Counted from the stretch's first letter, positions 17,862-27,867 are shown. The stretch: 64,000 bases of DNA from Bombella apis (GCF_018221685.1 NZ_JAGJTM010000005.1:347264-411263), one strand, 5' to 3'. The notes: a model not told the origin generated them from the sequence alone. Program-made: numbers and translations.

Positions 17862-19262
17862 TCAACTACCAAGATCACGCAATTTTACACCACTCATGAG
17901 GCGCTTCTCAATAGTTTCCAGCGAAACATCCTTTGTTTCTGGAACGAAGAGATAAAGTAACACGACACAGATGGCGTTGAATCCGGCAAACAGCCAGAAA
18001 GTATTGGGGCCGCCAATCAGCTCCAGCACACTGAGGAATGTCGTGCCGATAAGAAGGTTGCTCAGCATGTTTGTCCCGGTAGAGATGGAGATGCCAAGGC
18101 TGCGCCCTGCGGCAGGCTGGATCTCCGAGCAGATGACCCACATGAGCGGCCCGGCGGACATGGCGAACCCACCCACGAAGATGATGATCATGCCAAGAGC
18201 CAGAAGCTGAAGAGCAAGGGTCGTCGTCCCGTACCACAGCAGGAAGGCAAGAATGGCCATGCTGGCTGCCATGCTGGCATACCCGGCATAGAGGATCGGC
18301 TTGCGGCCCCAGCGGTCGGAATAACCAACGGCCACAAATGTCATCAGCACGTTCACAAGGCCGATCAGCGCCGTACACCACATCTGGGCCTCAAGGCTGA
18401 AATGGGCTGTCTCCAGAATACGCGGGGCGTAGTACATGATGATGTTGATGCCAGCGAACTGCTGCATGACCATCAGCAACATGCCCAGTCCGAGGGAACG
18501 GCGGTAGTTGCTGTTGGTCCGCAGCAGCTTCCAGCCCTCTTCCTTGGTCTGCAACTGCTCGCCAATGGCCTTCAGCTCCTGCCGGGCCTGGGACGGCGCA
18601 TCACGCAGCTTTGTCATCGTCTCCAGAGCCTCTTCCTCACGGCCCTTGAGCATCAGCCAGCGTGGGCTCTGCGGCAGGCAGAGGAAAATCACCAGAAACA
18701 CGACAGCCGGCACGGCCTCTACCACCATCATGGAGCGCCATGCACCGGAGGGGGCGAACCAGCTGTTGGAGAAGAAGGCCAGGAAAATACCGATCGTCTT
18801 GAGCAGCTGGTACAGCGAGACCATGGCACCACGCTGTTCCGTCCGGGCTACCTCGGAAAGATAAAGTGGCGTGCAGAAGTCGGAAAGGCCCATGCCCATG
18901 CCCACCAGCACACGGCAGATGATCATCATGGTGATGGACTGGGAAGCCGCACAGCCAGCCGCCCCTATGGAGAAGAAAGCCGCAGCGGTCGTCAGCGTGT
19001 ATTTGCGGCCCAGACGCTGGGTCAGCTGTCCCCCTGTCAGGGCGCCAATCGTGGCGCCGACAAGCATACCCCCAACAATCCACTCCAGCGCCACGGTGGA
19101 GGCATGGAACTCGATACCAAACGGCCTCAGCACACCGGAAATTACCCCGATGTCCATACCGCACATCAGCCCCGCCAAAGAGGCAAGAATGCAGATGAAA
19201 AGCACTCTCCGCCTAGCAGCGGGATCCACAGCAGACCGTGGAGATTCAGCTGTCCCGTTCAT
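17862..19262 (-). CDS. MFS sugar porter (proton/sugar symporter), paralog 2
   Basis: 466-residue sugar porter very similar to its downstream neighbour: GLMCGMDIGVISGVL (helix 1), LGRKYTL, PQSPRWLMLKGREEE after helix 6, QQFAGINIIMYYAPRIL in helix 7, the WGRKP loop and PETKDVSL near the end; both proteins finish with LMSGVKLR-LG. The two probably arose by tandem duplication and are transcribed together (115 bases apart). Likely role is uptake of hexoses or pentoses by proton symport; substrate not deducible. The start ATG at 19262 has AAAGG upstream. Confidence 0.88.
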   Translation of the reverse strand: MNGTAESPRSAVDPAARRRVLFICILASLAGLMCGMDIGVISGVLRPFGIEFHASTVALEWIVGGMLVGATIGALTGGQLTQRLGRKYTLTTAAAFFSIGAAGCAASQSITMMIICRVLVGMGMGLSDFCTPLYLSEVARTEQRGAMVSLYQLLKTIGIFLAFFSNSWFAPSGAWRSMMVVEAVPAVVFLVIFLCLPQSPRWLMLKGREEEALETMTKLRDAPSQARQELKAIGEQLQTKEEGWKLLRTNSNYRRSLGLGMLLMVMQQFAGINIIMYYAPRILETAHFSLEAQMWCTALIGLVNVLMTFVAVGYSDRWGRKPILYAGYASMAASMAILAFLLWYGTTTLALQLLALGMIIIFVGGFAMSAGPLMWVICSEIQPAAGRSLGISISTGTNMLSNLLIGTTFLSVLELIGGPNTFWLFAGFNAICVVLLYLFVPETKDVSLETIEKRLMSGVKLRDLGS

Positions 19263-19453
19263 AACAATCGGACCTTTATTACTGGAGGGAAAACTCCCTG
19301 AAGAGAATCTTCCATATCATAAAAAACAATTTAACCTACGCACCATGACTGACCACAGGATCACAGTTCTGAGAGGTCGCATAACTCCCTGATCTACCTG
19401 ATCTTTCAGAAAGACAAACCATATGTCTGCATGGCAGGAAAACAGGGCAGGCC

Positions 19454-19997
19454 TTAATTTTCCCTTACCTTCCTTTCTCCGGCGCAACGGGCACAGACTC
19501 CCTCAATCTCCACCGTGGCGGCCTCAGCCCGAAACCCCTGCCCCCGGGCAGACTGCAACAGCACCGCCGCCACAACATCCTGCTCCAGCTCCTGCACCTG
19601 ACCACAGCTCCGACAGATCAGGAACTGGGCCCTATGGGCACCCCACGCACCATGGGACGTGCAATGCTCTTCACAGTCCAGCCGGTGATGACAGCCCACA
19701 AAGGCGCTCTATCCGGTGGATCAGCCCCTGCTCCAGCAGAAAATCCAGAGCCCGATAGACGGTCGGCGGCACGGCCCTCGGCTGATAGGCCCGCAAAAGG
19801 GAAAGAATATCGTAAGCGCCCAGCGGTCTGGTTTCCGAAAGAACAAGTCCCAGAACCAGGCGGCGGACCGGGGTCAGTTTCTGCCCGTGATGTCGGCACC
19901 AGTGAGTGGCCTCTTCCAGCCGGGCCATGACATCCCGGCTGAACGCCGGCCCGCCCGGTTCCTCCATCCTGTCCGGCTTCCCATGCGCCGCCTTCAT
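19454..19997 (-). pseudogene. zur: Frameshifted Zur (zinc uptake regulator, Fur family)
   Basis: Zur normally represses zinc uptake genes when zinc is bound. The first frame (ATG 19997, overlapping the rapZ stop as ATGA) encodes a typical N-terminal winged helix, with KLTPVRRLVLGLVL and PPTVYRALDFLLEQGLIHR, then goes out of register at codon 97 and stops at 19671. The second frame resumes as SAFVGCHHRLDC and carries the dimerisation domain with both structural zinc pairs (CRSCG and CARCAG), ending at 19454. The break lies at about 19703-19709 (GAGCGCC). Compared with the usual family spacing, about eight bases look deleted. Either the gene is inactive or this is a sequencing error; the halves are otherwise well preserved, so the change is recent. 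Confidence 0.8.
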
Positions 19998-20932
19998 GCC
20001 GTACCATCCAATGGTGGCACGGCCCAGCGGCATGAGGCCAGTCCGTTGCGGGCCAGCTCCCGATGCAACACCATCACCGGGGCCCGAAGCTCCCCGATCA
20101 TCGGGTCGGCTGCCAGGTCCTGTGCCAACGCCTCCACGACCGTGACGGAACGATGCCGCCCCCCGCTACAGCCAACAGCAATGGTGACGTATTTTTTCCC
20201 TTCCTGCGCAAAACGGGGCAACACGGTCTGCACCAGCCCCAATACATGGCTGTAAAAAGGCTGGTAGAACGGATCCGCCTTCACATACTTCGCCACGCTG
20301 GCCTCCAGCCCCGTATGGGGCCGCAGCTCCTCATCATAATGCGGATTTCTCAGGAAACGGGCATCCAGCACGATATCTGCCTCCCGCGGCAGACCTGCCG
20401 GATAGGCAAAAGACATGAGTGCCACGGACAGCATGGTCCCAACCCCGGCACTGAAACGGGCCTCGATCATCTGGCGCAGGTCCGGCAGGGGCAGGTCACT
20501 GGTATCTATCACGAAATCAGCCACGGCCCGCAGCGGTTCCAGCAGTCCGGCCTCCTGCTCCAGCGCAGGGCGCAGGCCACCTTCCCCGGCGAGAGGATGG
20601 CGCCGCCTTGTGGCGGTGAACCGGCGCAGCAGGACATCATAATCCGCCGTGGCAAAAACCAGCTGAGCCGAGCAGTCTGGTTCACGACGGGCCAGTGTCA
20701 GAAAATCCACGATCCGATGGGCATCAAACCCCCGGCTGCGCACGTCCACCCCGATGGCCAGACGGGACCCTGTCCGGGTAATCAGCGCCTCAAACAGGTC
20801 CAGCGGCGGATTGTCCACCACCTCGTAATCAAGGTCTTCCAGCATATGAAGGATGGAGGCCTTCCCGGCGCCGGAAAGACCCGTCACCAGAACAATACCC
20901 CGTGAAGACCGGCCCTGCATCCTCATACCCAT
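19994..20932 (-). CDS. rapZ: RNase adapter protein RapZ (YvcJ-type nucleotide-binding protein)
   Basis: P-loop protein; in enterobacteria RapZ guides RNase E to the GlmZ small RNA to tune glucosamine-6-phosphate synthesis. The 312 residues contain Walker A GLSGAGKAS (residues 19-27), DYEVVDNPPL, IGVDVRSRGFD (about residues 57-67), LFATADYDVLLRRF-type Walker B region, and the C-terminal signature VTIAVGCSGGRHRSV. Its role in alphaproteobacteria is less clear; it usually sits with HPr kinase and PTS genes downstream of chvG. Here hprK and PTS genes are missing from both sides. The start ATG (20932) has AGGG and CAGG upstream. Confidence 0.9.
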   Translation of the reverse strand: MGMRMQGRSSRGIVLVTGLSGAGKASILHMLEDLDYEVVDNPPLDLFEALITRTGSRLAIGVDVRSRGFDAHRIVDFLTLARREPDCSAQLVFATADYDVLLRRFTATRRRHPLAGEGGLRPALEQEAGLLEPLRAVADFVIDTSDLPLPDLRQMIEARFSAGVGTMLSVALMSFAYPAGLPREADIVLDARFLRNPHYDEELRPHTGLEASVAKYVKADPFYQPFYSHVLGLVQTVLPRFAQEGKKYVTIAVGCSGGRHRSVTVVEALAQDLAADPMIGELRAPVMVLHRELARNGLASCRWAVPPLDGTA

Positions 20933-21022
20933 GACCTGTTTCCCTGCATCACGCTGGCGGAACTGCCAGCGCAGTGGAGCATATCACAGTCTCCAACCCA
21001 CAAGAAACAGACCCCCGCCTGC

Positions 21023-22771
21023 CTACTCCGGAACAGGCGGAAGTGCCGCAGCCGTAAAGCGGGGCAAACGGATGACAAAGCGGGCCCCACAGATGCGGCT
21101 CTGCTGGGTTTCCGGATCCAGCTCTTCCCGGTTCTCTGCGTGCAGGGTTCCCTCGAAGGCCAGAATGATCTGCCGGCTGATAGCCAGCCCCAGGCCGGAA
21201 TGCTTCCCGAAATTCTCCCCGGGGGGACGTTCCGAGTAAAAGCGCTCAAATATGCTGTCCAGCTTTGCAGGCGGTATGCCAGGCCCGTCATCCTCCACGG
21301 CAATCTCTATGGTCGGGCCACCGGGGTAGATGGTGCCATCTTCGGCCAGCTTCGGCGGCCCCTTCATGACACGGACAGCAAGCCGGATGATACCATCCGG
21401 CGGGGAAAAGGACTTCGCATTGCCGATCAGATTATGCAGGACCTGGACAAGCCCATCCCGCCCGACCATCACATTGAGGGGTTCTTCCCCTTCCGGAATG
21501 GACAGCACCAGCCTGGCAGCATGCTCCTTGCGGGTGGCCTGGTTCACCTCGACAAACAGCTCCAGCAGCGCCACGACATCAACCACCACACGCCCGCCCC
21601 GCTTGAGCTCTCCCTCAACCCGGCTGGCAAAGGAAATGTCCGCTATCAGCCGTTCCAGCCGCTGGACATCCCGCCCAAGGATACCAAGCAGCCGGTCCCG
21701 GGCCTGAACATCCGCAATGCGGGGCAGGGTATCCAGAGCCGAGCGGATGGAAGACAGAGGATTCTTCAGCTCATGGCTGACTTCCGATGCAAAACGTTCC
21801 ACATCATCCATTCTGGCCCACAGGGCCAGTGCACTCTCACGCAGGGTCCGGGCGAGTTCACCAATCTCATCCCGGCGGCTGAGCAGAGCATAGGGCAGAC
21901 CATCCACCCGCCCCTGCCCGGGCTCACGCATCTCCCGTGACCGCACGACAAGGCGACGCAAGGGCCGGGACAGTGTCATCGCAAAATACCACGACAGCAG
22001 GACGGCAGCTCCCATGCTCATCAGCATCATGATGACGATGACCCATCGCACCTTGATGATGGCCCGATCGATATCCGCATTGTGACGGGTCAGCTGAAGG
22101 ACGCCGACCGTCTCCCCATTCACCACGACAGGCGCCACAACGGTCATGACCAGCTCATGCTGGGAAGTCTGCCGAATATAGGGTGGCAGGTCCTCCCGGG
22201 CACTGAGATGGACATCCTCACCCGTATCCTGCCCGAAATTCTGTGATGTCGTCGAATTGTCCAGAGGGACATCCCCCTCTCTGGTCCTGAGAGGAATCAG
22301 GGACAGGACCCAGCCATAAATACGGTCAACCACATTGACATTCGGCTGCCAGCGGGTGCCGGATGCCGACAGACCGCCGCCCACGGCGCTTTCTGTCAAC
22401 AAGGACCCGTTGGGCGCATAAAGCCGAATTTGCGCATTGCGGCTGAAACGGATCATGTCATCCAGAAAAAGGTGGGCCACCTTCGTATCCAGCTCGACCT
22501 CCCCGCTTTCAGGATCGACCTTCTGCGCCTGCTGGAGAACAGAGGCATAAATGCGGGCCTGCTCCCGCAGGCTATCCACACTGTCATTCAGCAGCGTGTT
22601 GCGTACCTCATTGATGGAAAGAAGCAGCCCCCCCATGAACAGCAGCGGCAGAAAATTGACCAGCAGAAGCCGGCTCGTCAGCGGCGAAACCCAGCGCCGC
22701 AGCCGCACGGCACGCAGATACTCCCAGGTGCTCCGCAGGGGGCTTATCAGCTCGTCATGCCCGGTAATCAT
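21023..22771 (-). CDS. chvG: Sensor histidine kinase ChvG (ExoS/BatS type)
   Basis: Inner-membrane kinase of the ChvG/ChvI system, which responds to acid and envelope stress in alphaproteobacteria. The 582 residues show helix 1 (LLLVNFLPLLFMGGLLLSI, about 35-53), a periplasmic sensor domain to about residue 245, helix 2 (WVIVIMMLMSMGAAVLL), a HAMP linker, H-box FASEVSHELKNPLSSIRSA, N-box LIGNAKSF, and G-boxes DDGPGIPP and HSGLGLAISRQI. It follows chvI by 59 bases in the same direction. In a host that makes acid, control by pH would fit, but that is inference. The start ATG 22771 has AGGG eight bases upstream. Confidence 0.92.
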   Translation of the reverse strand: MITGHDELISPLRSTWEYLRAVRLRRWVSPLTSRLLLVNFLPLLFMGGLLLSINEVRNTLLNDSVDSLREQARIYASVLQQAQKVDPESGEVELDTKVAHLFLDDMIRFSRNAQIRLYAPNGSLLTESAVGGGLSASGTRWQPNVNVVDRIYGWVLSLIPLRTREGDVPLDNSTTSQNFGQDTGEDVHLSAREDLPPYIRQTSQHELVMTVVAPVVVNGETVGVLQLTRHNADIDRAIIKVRWVIVIMMLMSMGAAVLLSWYFAMTLSRPLRRLVVRSREMREPGQGRVDGLPYALLSRRDEIGELARTLRESALALWARMDDVERFASEVSHELKNPLSSIRSALDTLPRIADVQARDRLLGILGRDVQRLERLIADISFASRVEGELKRGGRVVVDVVALLELFVEVNQATRKEHAARLVLSIPEGEEPLNVMVGRDGLVQVLHNLIGNAKSFSPPDGIIRLAVRVMKGPPKLAEDGTIYPGGPTIEIAVEDDGPGIPPAKLDSIFERFYSERPPGENFGKHSGLGLAISRQIILAFEGTLHAENREELDPETQQSRICGARFVIRLPRFTAAALPPVPE

Positions 22772-22830
22772 GACGGAACCCTGCCAGTGCCGACAGACAT
22801 GATCTCTCCAGGGCAGGCCATAGGATCACC

Positions 22831-23607
22831 TCACTCCCGATAGCGGTACCCGACACCGTAAAGGGTCTCGATATGATTGAAACATTCATCCACCCGACGG
22901 AACTTCTTGCGGACCCGTTTGATGTGACTGTCGATCGTACGGTCATCAACATAAATGCTGTCCCCATAAGCCGCATCAATCAGCTGGTCGCGGGATTTCA
23001 CCAGCCCCGGACGCACGACAAGTGCCTTGACGAGCAGAAACTCGGTAACTGTCAGCGCCACCTCCTGACCATCCCAGAGGCACTGGTGCCGGGCTTCATC
23101 CAGCGCCAGCGCACCGCGGACCAGGATGCTGCTGCTTGCCCCAGCCTCCCCCGTGATTTCCGCCTGACTGACCTCATGCCGGCGCAGCAGGGCACGGATC
23201 CGCTCCACCAGCAGGCGAACAGAAAAAGGCTTGGTAATATAATCATCCGCCCCCAGGCGCAGCCCCATGAGCTGGTCCATCTCTTCATCCTTGGAGGTCA
23301 GGAAAATGACAGGCAGGCTGCTCGAACGCATGCGCAGCCGACGCAGAAGCTCCATCCCGTCCATGCGGGGCATCTTGACATCCAGCACCGCCAGGGATGT
23401 CGAGCGGGACAGGATACCCTGCAGGGCACTTTCCCCATCCGTATAGACATGAACCGTGAAACCCTCGGCCTCCAGCGTCATCTGAACAGATGTCAGAATG
23501 TTCCGGTCATCATCCACTAGGGCAATGACCGGAACCTGCTGGGCCTTGGAACCATGTTTCTCTTCCGTGTGAGACGGAACCACGGGAGGGAAAGTGGTCT
23601 TCTTCAT
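22831..23607 (-). CDS. chvI: Response regulator ChvI
   Basis: OmpR-family regulator paired with ChvG. The 258 residues comprise a receiver (about 30-145; [12 protein letters not shown], phosphoacceptor Asp in [22 protein letters not shown], the conserved Lys in YITKPFS) and a C-terminal winged helix ([20 protein letters not shown], a near-invariant ChvI recognition-helix stretch). The N-terminal tail of about 25 residues is longer than usual. I chose ATG 23607, with GGAG six bases upstream, over a codon 12 residues earlier. A good promoter lies at 23627-23654, giving a very short leader. Confidence 0.94.
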   Translation of the reverse strand: MKKTTFPPVVPSHTEEKHGSKAQQVPVIALVDDDRNILTSVQMTLEAEGFTVHVYTDGESALQGILSRSTSLAVLDVKMPRMDGMELLRRLRMRSSSLPVIFLTSKDEEMDQLMGLRLGADDYITKPFSVRLLVERIRALLRRHEVSQAEITGEAGASSSILVRGALALDEARHQCLWDGQEVALTVTEFLLVKALVVRPGLVKSRDQLIDAAYGDSIYVDDRTIDSHIKRVRKKFRRVDECFNHIETLYGVGYRYRE

Positions 23608-23626
23608 GCAAACTCCTGTGCCTTGC

Positions 23627-23654
23627 AACATAACAAGCAACAAAAAAATCTCAA
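23627..23654 (-). promoter_or_regulatory. Predicted promoter of chvI-chvG
   Basis: Minus-strand TTGAGA (23649-23654) and TATGTT (23627-23632) are 16 bases apart. The expected start lies about 10-15 bases upstream of the ChvI ATG, just ahead of its GGAG. Confidence 0.5.
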
Positions 23655-23833
23655 CACAAAGTTAAGACTGTTTACAGCAAATATTAACAGGAAGACGACT
23701 GCCAACACATGCCACTATTCTGACAACATTATACATTGAATCCCGGTAATTCCGCCAGCCCATTATGTAAATTGTGTTTTTTTACGCTACCATCCAAAAT
23801 TCAGCGCCACCCTTCCCCAGCACTACCTCCCCC

Positions 23834-23861
23834 CTTGCTTTTGCCGCATGGGACACTATCT
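23834..23861 (+). promoter_or_regulatory. Candidate sigma-32 (RpoH) promoter for grpE
   Basis: CCCCTTG (CTTG at 23834-23837) and CTATCT (23856-23861), 18 bases apart, fit the CTTG-N17/18-C(Y)TATNT pattern of alphaproteobacterial heat-shock promoters. It lies about 110 bases before the grpE start, and grpE is a standard RpoH target. By-eye assignment. Confidence 0.4.
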
Positions 23862-23974
23862 CCTAGAGGCACGAAAGGAGCGCATCCTGCCGCTGCAATC
23901 ACGAAAACCCGAAAGGGCATAGTGAGTCGAGTCCGCAGGAAATGTGCTCACGAAGACGGAAACAGGGTCACGAT

Positions 23975-24613
23975 ATGACAGAACAGACTTCTCATACCGA
24001 CATGCCACAGACCGATACCACACAGCACGAAGCCCAGCCGCACAACACGGCATCCCAGGCCGAGGCGCATGAGGCTCACGCTACGGAAGAACAGGCCGGG
24101 ACCGGCACTGCCGAGGAGCGCATTGCCGCCCTTGAAGAGAAACTGGCTGAGATGGAAGACCGCTGGAAGCGCTCCGAAGCGGACAACCAGAATCTCCGTG
24201 CCCGCCACAAGCGCGAGATTGAAGACACCCGCCATTACGCCGTTCAGAAATTCGCCCGTGATGTCGTCGAAGCCGCCGAGAACCTGCACCGTGGCCTGTC
24301 CGCCCTGCCCCCGCATGAAGAGGGCGAGGATGCCCTGATCACCCGCCTGCGGGAAGGATTCGAAGGGACAGAGCGCTCCTTCCTCTCCATTCTGGAACGG
24401 AATGGCATCACCAGACTGGACCCGACACACGGACCATTTGATGCCAACCTGCATCAGGCCATGCAGGAGCAGGAAGTCGACCACCTTCCGCCCAACCATG
24501 TCGTGCAGGCATGGACGCCAACATGGATGCTGAAAGACCGCCTGCTGAAGCCAGCCATGGTCATCGTCTCCAACGCTTCCTCAACGGGTCAGCCTCCCGA
24601 AAAGAAGGACTGA
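23975..24613 (+). CDS. grpE: Nucleotide exchange factor GrpE
   Basis: Releases ADP from DnaK in the DnaK/DnaJ/GrpE chaperone cycle. The 212 residues start with a disordered Gln/His/Thr/Ala-rich tail (1-50), continue with the long dimeric coiled coil (EERIAALEEKLAEMEDRWKR to about 110) and end with the beta-wing signature GPFDANLHQAMQEQEV and NHVVQAWTPTWMLKDRLLKPA. I chose ATG 23975 (AGGG upstream) over one 11 codons earlier. dnaK and dnaJ are not adjacent. A possible RpoH promoter lies upstream. Confidence 0.94.
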   Translation: MTEQTSHTDMPQTDTTQHEAQPHNTASQAEAHEAHATEEQAGTGTAEERIAALEEKLAEMEDRWKRSEADNQNLRARHKREIEDTRHYAVQKFARDVVEAAENLHRGLSALPPHEEGEDALITRLREGFEGTERSFLSILERNGITRLDPTHGPFDANLHQAMQEQEVDHLPPNHVVQAWTPTWMLKDRLLKPAMVIVSNASSTGQPPEKKD

Positions 24614-24639
24614 TTCCCGGAACGATCACCCGGAGCCTC

Positions 24640-25599
24640 ATGCCGCAGAAGATACTGATCATCCGTCATGGTGCTCTGGGAGATCTCTTTCAGGCGTTTG
24701 GAGCCTTTGCCTCCATCCGTCATGCTTTCCCCCACGACCATGTCACTCTCCTGACAGCCAGTCCCTATCATGATCTGGCCTCGTGCTGCCCGTGGTTCGA
24801 TGCCATCGCCACAGATGACCGGCCTCCCTTCACCAATCTGCGCCACTGGCTGAAAATCCGCCACATCCTGCGACAGATGGACATGGTGTTTGACCTCCAG
24901 AATTCCGGCCGGACAGCCCGCTATTTCCATCTTGTCCGCCCCGGCACTGTTTGGTCCGGCCAGAACAGGCGGGCCAGCCTGCCCCACCTCAATCCACAAG
25001 CCCGCCAGATGCACACGCTCGTGCGGCAGGCCGATCAGCTCCGGGCGGCTGGACTCCCTTCCCTGCCCCGTACCGTCCCGGAATTTCTCAAGAACCGAGG
25101 CCCATACCTGCCCGCCCCCTATGCCGTGCTCGTGCCCGGGGCCGCACCACACCGCCCGGCGAAACGCTGGCCTGCCCTCCATTTTGCCACGCTGGCACAG
25201 GCTCTCGACACGTGGGGCTGCCAGCCCGTCATCATCGGCAGTACGGCGGACCGCCCACTGGCAGACATCATCCGCTCCCGGGTTCCGCAGGCACTGGACC
25301 TGACAGGACGGACGGACCTTCCCGCTCTGGCCGGGCTGCTCCACCGTGCCCTGCTCTGCATAGGCAATGACACCGGCCCGCTGCACATGGCCGCCACGAT
25401 GGACTGCCCAACCCTGACCCTCTTTTCCGCCGACAGTGACCCGAGACGCTGTGCCCCCCTCAGCATCACGCCCGGGCAGAGCCGGGTACTGGACTGCCCC
25501 GACCTCTCCACCCTGCACCCGGAACGGGTTCTCAGACTGCTGGAAGACTGGGGCCGACCCCTCATGCAGGCCCGCCTGACGCTTCAGAGGCATGGTTGA
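24640..25599 (+). CDS. Glycosyltransferase family 9 (heptosyltransferase-like)
   Basis: GT9 enzymes add heptose or related sugars to the lipopolysaccharide core on the cytosolic face. The 319-residue product has the GT-B start KILIIRHGALGDLFQAFGAF (residues 4-23), the domain junction VLVPGAAPHRPAKRWP, and the C-terminal donor site CIGNDTGPLHMAA followed by TLFSADSD. The DTGPLH triad is diagnostic for GT9. The frame extends 43 codons upstream into grpE, but ATG 24640 has GGAG close by and gives the normal N-terminus. It is 26 bases after grpE, so likely co-transcribed. Confidence 0.88.
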   Translation: MPQKILIIRHGALGDLFQAFGAFASIRHAFPHDHVTLLTASPYHDLASCCPWFDAIATDDRPPFTNLRHWLKIRHILRQMDMVFDLQNSGRTARYFHLVRPGTVWSGQNRRASLPHLNPQARQMHTLVRQADQLRAAGLPSLPRTVPEFLKNRGPYLPAPYAVLVPGAAPHRPAKRWPALHFATLAQALDTWGCQPVIIGSTADRPLADIIRSRVPQALDLTGRTDLPALAGLLHRALLCIGNDTGPLHMAATMDCPTLTLFSADSDPRRCAPLSITPGQSRVLDCPDLSTLHPERVLRLLEDWGRPLMQARLTLQRHG

Positions 25600-25800
25600 T
25601 CGACAAAACGTGACCAGCCGACCCTGCCCCGAAAACTGGCAGGAACCGGCAAAAAACCGCCCTTCCTCCATCTGGCTGCATATTAGGGCTTGCAGGACAG
25701 CGCCATAAAAGGCCATTTTCGCCCCCATCTCTGTCTGCTGCGCCTTTCCTTTCATACAAGGGCAGCATCCTCTTCTGACCAACAACCAAGGAGTTCCTCC

Positions 25801-27747
25801 ATGCCCGCCATTACCCTGCCCGATGGAAGCATTCGCACCTTCGATGGGGCAGTGACCGGGACAACCATCGCCGAAGCCATCGGGCCGGGTCTCGCCCGTG
25901 CCGCCATGGCCATGGAAGTTGATGGCAAAGCCGTGGACCTTGGTTTCACGATCAGCAAAGACAGCACCGTCCGCTTCATCACCCGCAAGGATGATGACGT
26001 GCTGGAGATGATCCGCCACGATGCCGCCCATGTCATGGCCGAGGCCGTGCAGGAGCTCTGGCCGGGAACGCAGGTCACCATCGGCCCGAGCATCAAGGAT
26101 GGTTTCTATTACGACTTCTTCCGGGACAAACCCTTCACACCAGCCGACTTTGAAGCCATCGAAGCCAAGATGGCCGAGATCATCACACGGGGCGATGCCT
26201 TCACCCGTGAGGTGTGGGACCGGGACGAGGCCATTGCCTTCTTCGAGAAACGTGGTGAAAAGTTCAAGGCCGAGCTGATCCGGGACCTGCCGGAAAGTGA
26301 GGAAATCTCCATCTACCGTCAGGGCGAATGGCTGGACCTCTGCCGTGGGCCACACCTCCGCAGCACGGCGGATGTCGGCAACGCCTTCAAGCTGATGCGG
26401 GTGGCCGGGGCCTACTGGCGTGGTGACCACCGCAACCCCATGCTGACCCGCATCTACGGCACGGCATGGCGGGACAAGAAGGAACTGAAGGCCTATCTCC
26501 TGCGGCTTGAGGAAGCCGAAAAGCGGGACCATCGCCGCATCGGCCGGGACATGGACCTCTTCCACATTCAGGAAGAGGCGGTCGGCCAGATTTTCTGGCA
26601 CCAGAAGGGCTGGCGCCTCTACACGGCGGTGCAGGATTACATGCGCCGTGCCCAGAACCGGAATGACTATCAGGAAGTCCGCACCCCGCAGCTGGTGGAC
26701 CGGACCCTCTGGGAAGCCTCCGGCCACTGGGACAAGTACCGTGAGCACATGTTCATCGCCACGGTGGAGGATGAGGACAAAACCCTCGCCCTCAAGCCGA
26801 TGAACTGCCCCTGCCATGTGCAGATTTTCCGTCACGGCCTGCGCTCCTACCGTGAACTGCCACTGCGCATGGCGGAATTCGGCGCCTGCCACCGGTACGA
26901 ACCGTCCGGCTCCCTGCATGGCATCATGCGGGTGCGGGGCTTCACGCAGGATGACGCCCACATTTTCTGCACGGATGACCAGATCGCCGAAGAAACGGCC
27001 CGTTTCGTCACCATGCTGGGCGAGGTCTACAGGGATTTCGGCTTCGAGAGTTTCCGTGTGAAATTCTCCGACCGTCCCGAAACCCGTGCCGGGTCTGACG
27101 AGGTGTGGAACCGGGCCGAGGGGGCCCTCAAGCGGGCCTGCGAAATGGTCGGCGTGGAGTATGAGCTGAATCCCGGTGAAGGGGCCTTCTATGGTCCGAA
27201 ACTGGAATTTGTCCTGACCGATGCCATCGGGCGTGACTGGCAGTGTGGCACGCTCCAGGTGGACTACGTCCTGCCGGAACGGCTGGATGCCTCCTACATC
27301 GGCGAGGACAGTGCCCGCCACCGCCCTGCCATGCTGCACCGTGCCATCCTTGGCAGCTTCGAACGCTTCCTGGGTATCCTGATCGAACAGTATGCAGGCA
27401 AGTTCCCGCTCTGGCTGGCCCCGACGCAGGTTGTGGTAGCCAGCATCGTCACCGATGCCGCCGATTATGCGCTGGAAGTCACCGAACGTCTACGCAAGGC
27501 CGGTCTTCATGCCGAGGCGGATGTCCGCAATGAGAAGATCAACGCCAAGGTGCGTGAGCACAGTCTGGCCCGGGTGCCGGTCATGCTCGTGGTCGGCCGC
27601 CGGGAAGCGGAAGAAGGCACTGTCAGCGTCCGCCGTCTTGGTGAACAGGCACAGAATGTGATGGCTGCCGATGAGATCATCGCCGCACTGGTGGAGGAAG
27701 CCACACCGCCGGATATCCTGCGGGCTGCCTCCCGGAAAACGGCCTGA
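25801..27747 (+). CDS. thrS: Threonine--tRNA ligase
   Basis: Charges tRNA-Thr. The 648-residue product has all four parts: TGS domain (1-62, starting [16 protein letters not shown]), editing domain with [17 protein letters not shown] (zinc/His editing site, about 72-90) and a second-half signature [11 protein letters not shown], class II catalytic core with [12 protein letters not shown] (zinc Cys), [15 protein letters not shown] and [12 protein letters not shown], and a C-terminal anticodon-binding domain ([12 protein letters not shown]). Start ATG 25801 has AAGGAG at ideal distance. infC follows, the conserved thrS-infC order, but rpmI-rplT do not follow here. Confidence 0.97.
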   Translation: MPAITLPDGSIRTFDGAVTGTTIAEAIGPGLARAAMAMEVDGKAVDLGFTISKDSTVRFITRKDDDVLEMIRHDAAHVMAEAVQELWPGTQVTIGPSIKDGFYYDFFRDKPFTPADFEAIEAKMAEIITRGDAFTREVWDRDEAIAFFEKRGEKFKAELIRDLPESEEISIYRQGEWLDLCRGPHLRSTADVGNAFKLMRVAGAYWRGDHRNPMLTRIYGTAWRDKKELKAYLLRLEEAEKRDHRRIGRDMDLFHIQEEAVGQIFWHQKGWRLYTAVQDYMRRAQNRNDYQEVRTPQLVDRTLWEASGHWDKYREHMFIATVEDEDKTLALKPMNCPCHVQIFRHGLRSYRELPLRMAEFGACHRYEPSGSLHGIMRVRGFTQDDAHIFCTDDQIAEETARFVTMLGEVYRDFGFESFRVKFSDRPETRAGSDEVWNRAEGALKRACEMVGVEYELNPGEGAFYGPKLEFVLTDAIGRDWQCGTLQVDYVLPERLDASYIGEDSARHRPAMLHRAILGSFERFLGILIEQYAGKFPLWLAPTQVVVASIVTDAADYALEVTERLRKAGLHAEADVRNEKINAKVREHSLARVPVMLVVGRREAEEGTVSVRRLGEQAQNVMAADEIIAALVEEATPPDILRAASRKTA

Positions 27748-27867
27748 TCTCTCCTGCGTCTGCCCCCTTGCACCATACCGGTGCGGGGGGTATGAATCTG
27801 AACAGGTAGTTTGAGTCCCGTTGCTCTTTCATCAGTGATGGGGCCGCAGCATCAACAGGAGATGACC

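Larger units (their letters stand above)
23608..23974. other. Divergent intergenic region between chvI and grpE
   Basis: 367 bases without a convincing gene. It holds the chvI promoter (23627-23654, minus strand) and a possible heat-shock promoter for grpE (23834-23861, plus strand). The centre is AT-rich with runs of A and T. No CIRCE element (TTAGCACTC repeat) is present. Confidence 0.6.

Noticed and set aside
23608..23974. CIRCE/HrcA site upstream of grpE
   Set aside because: The TTAGCACTC inverted repeat is absent; the RpoH-like boxes fit better.
24589..27339. A 916-codon open frame on the minus strand
   Set aside because: It lies antisense across thrS and the GT9 gene, whose products are clearly conserved. 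The translation is low in recognisable motifs and rich in His/Gly/Pro. High GC leaves few stops in the antisense frame.
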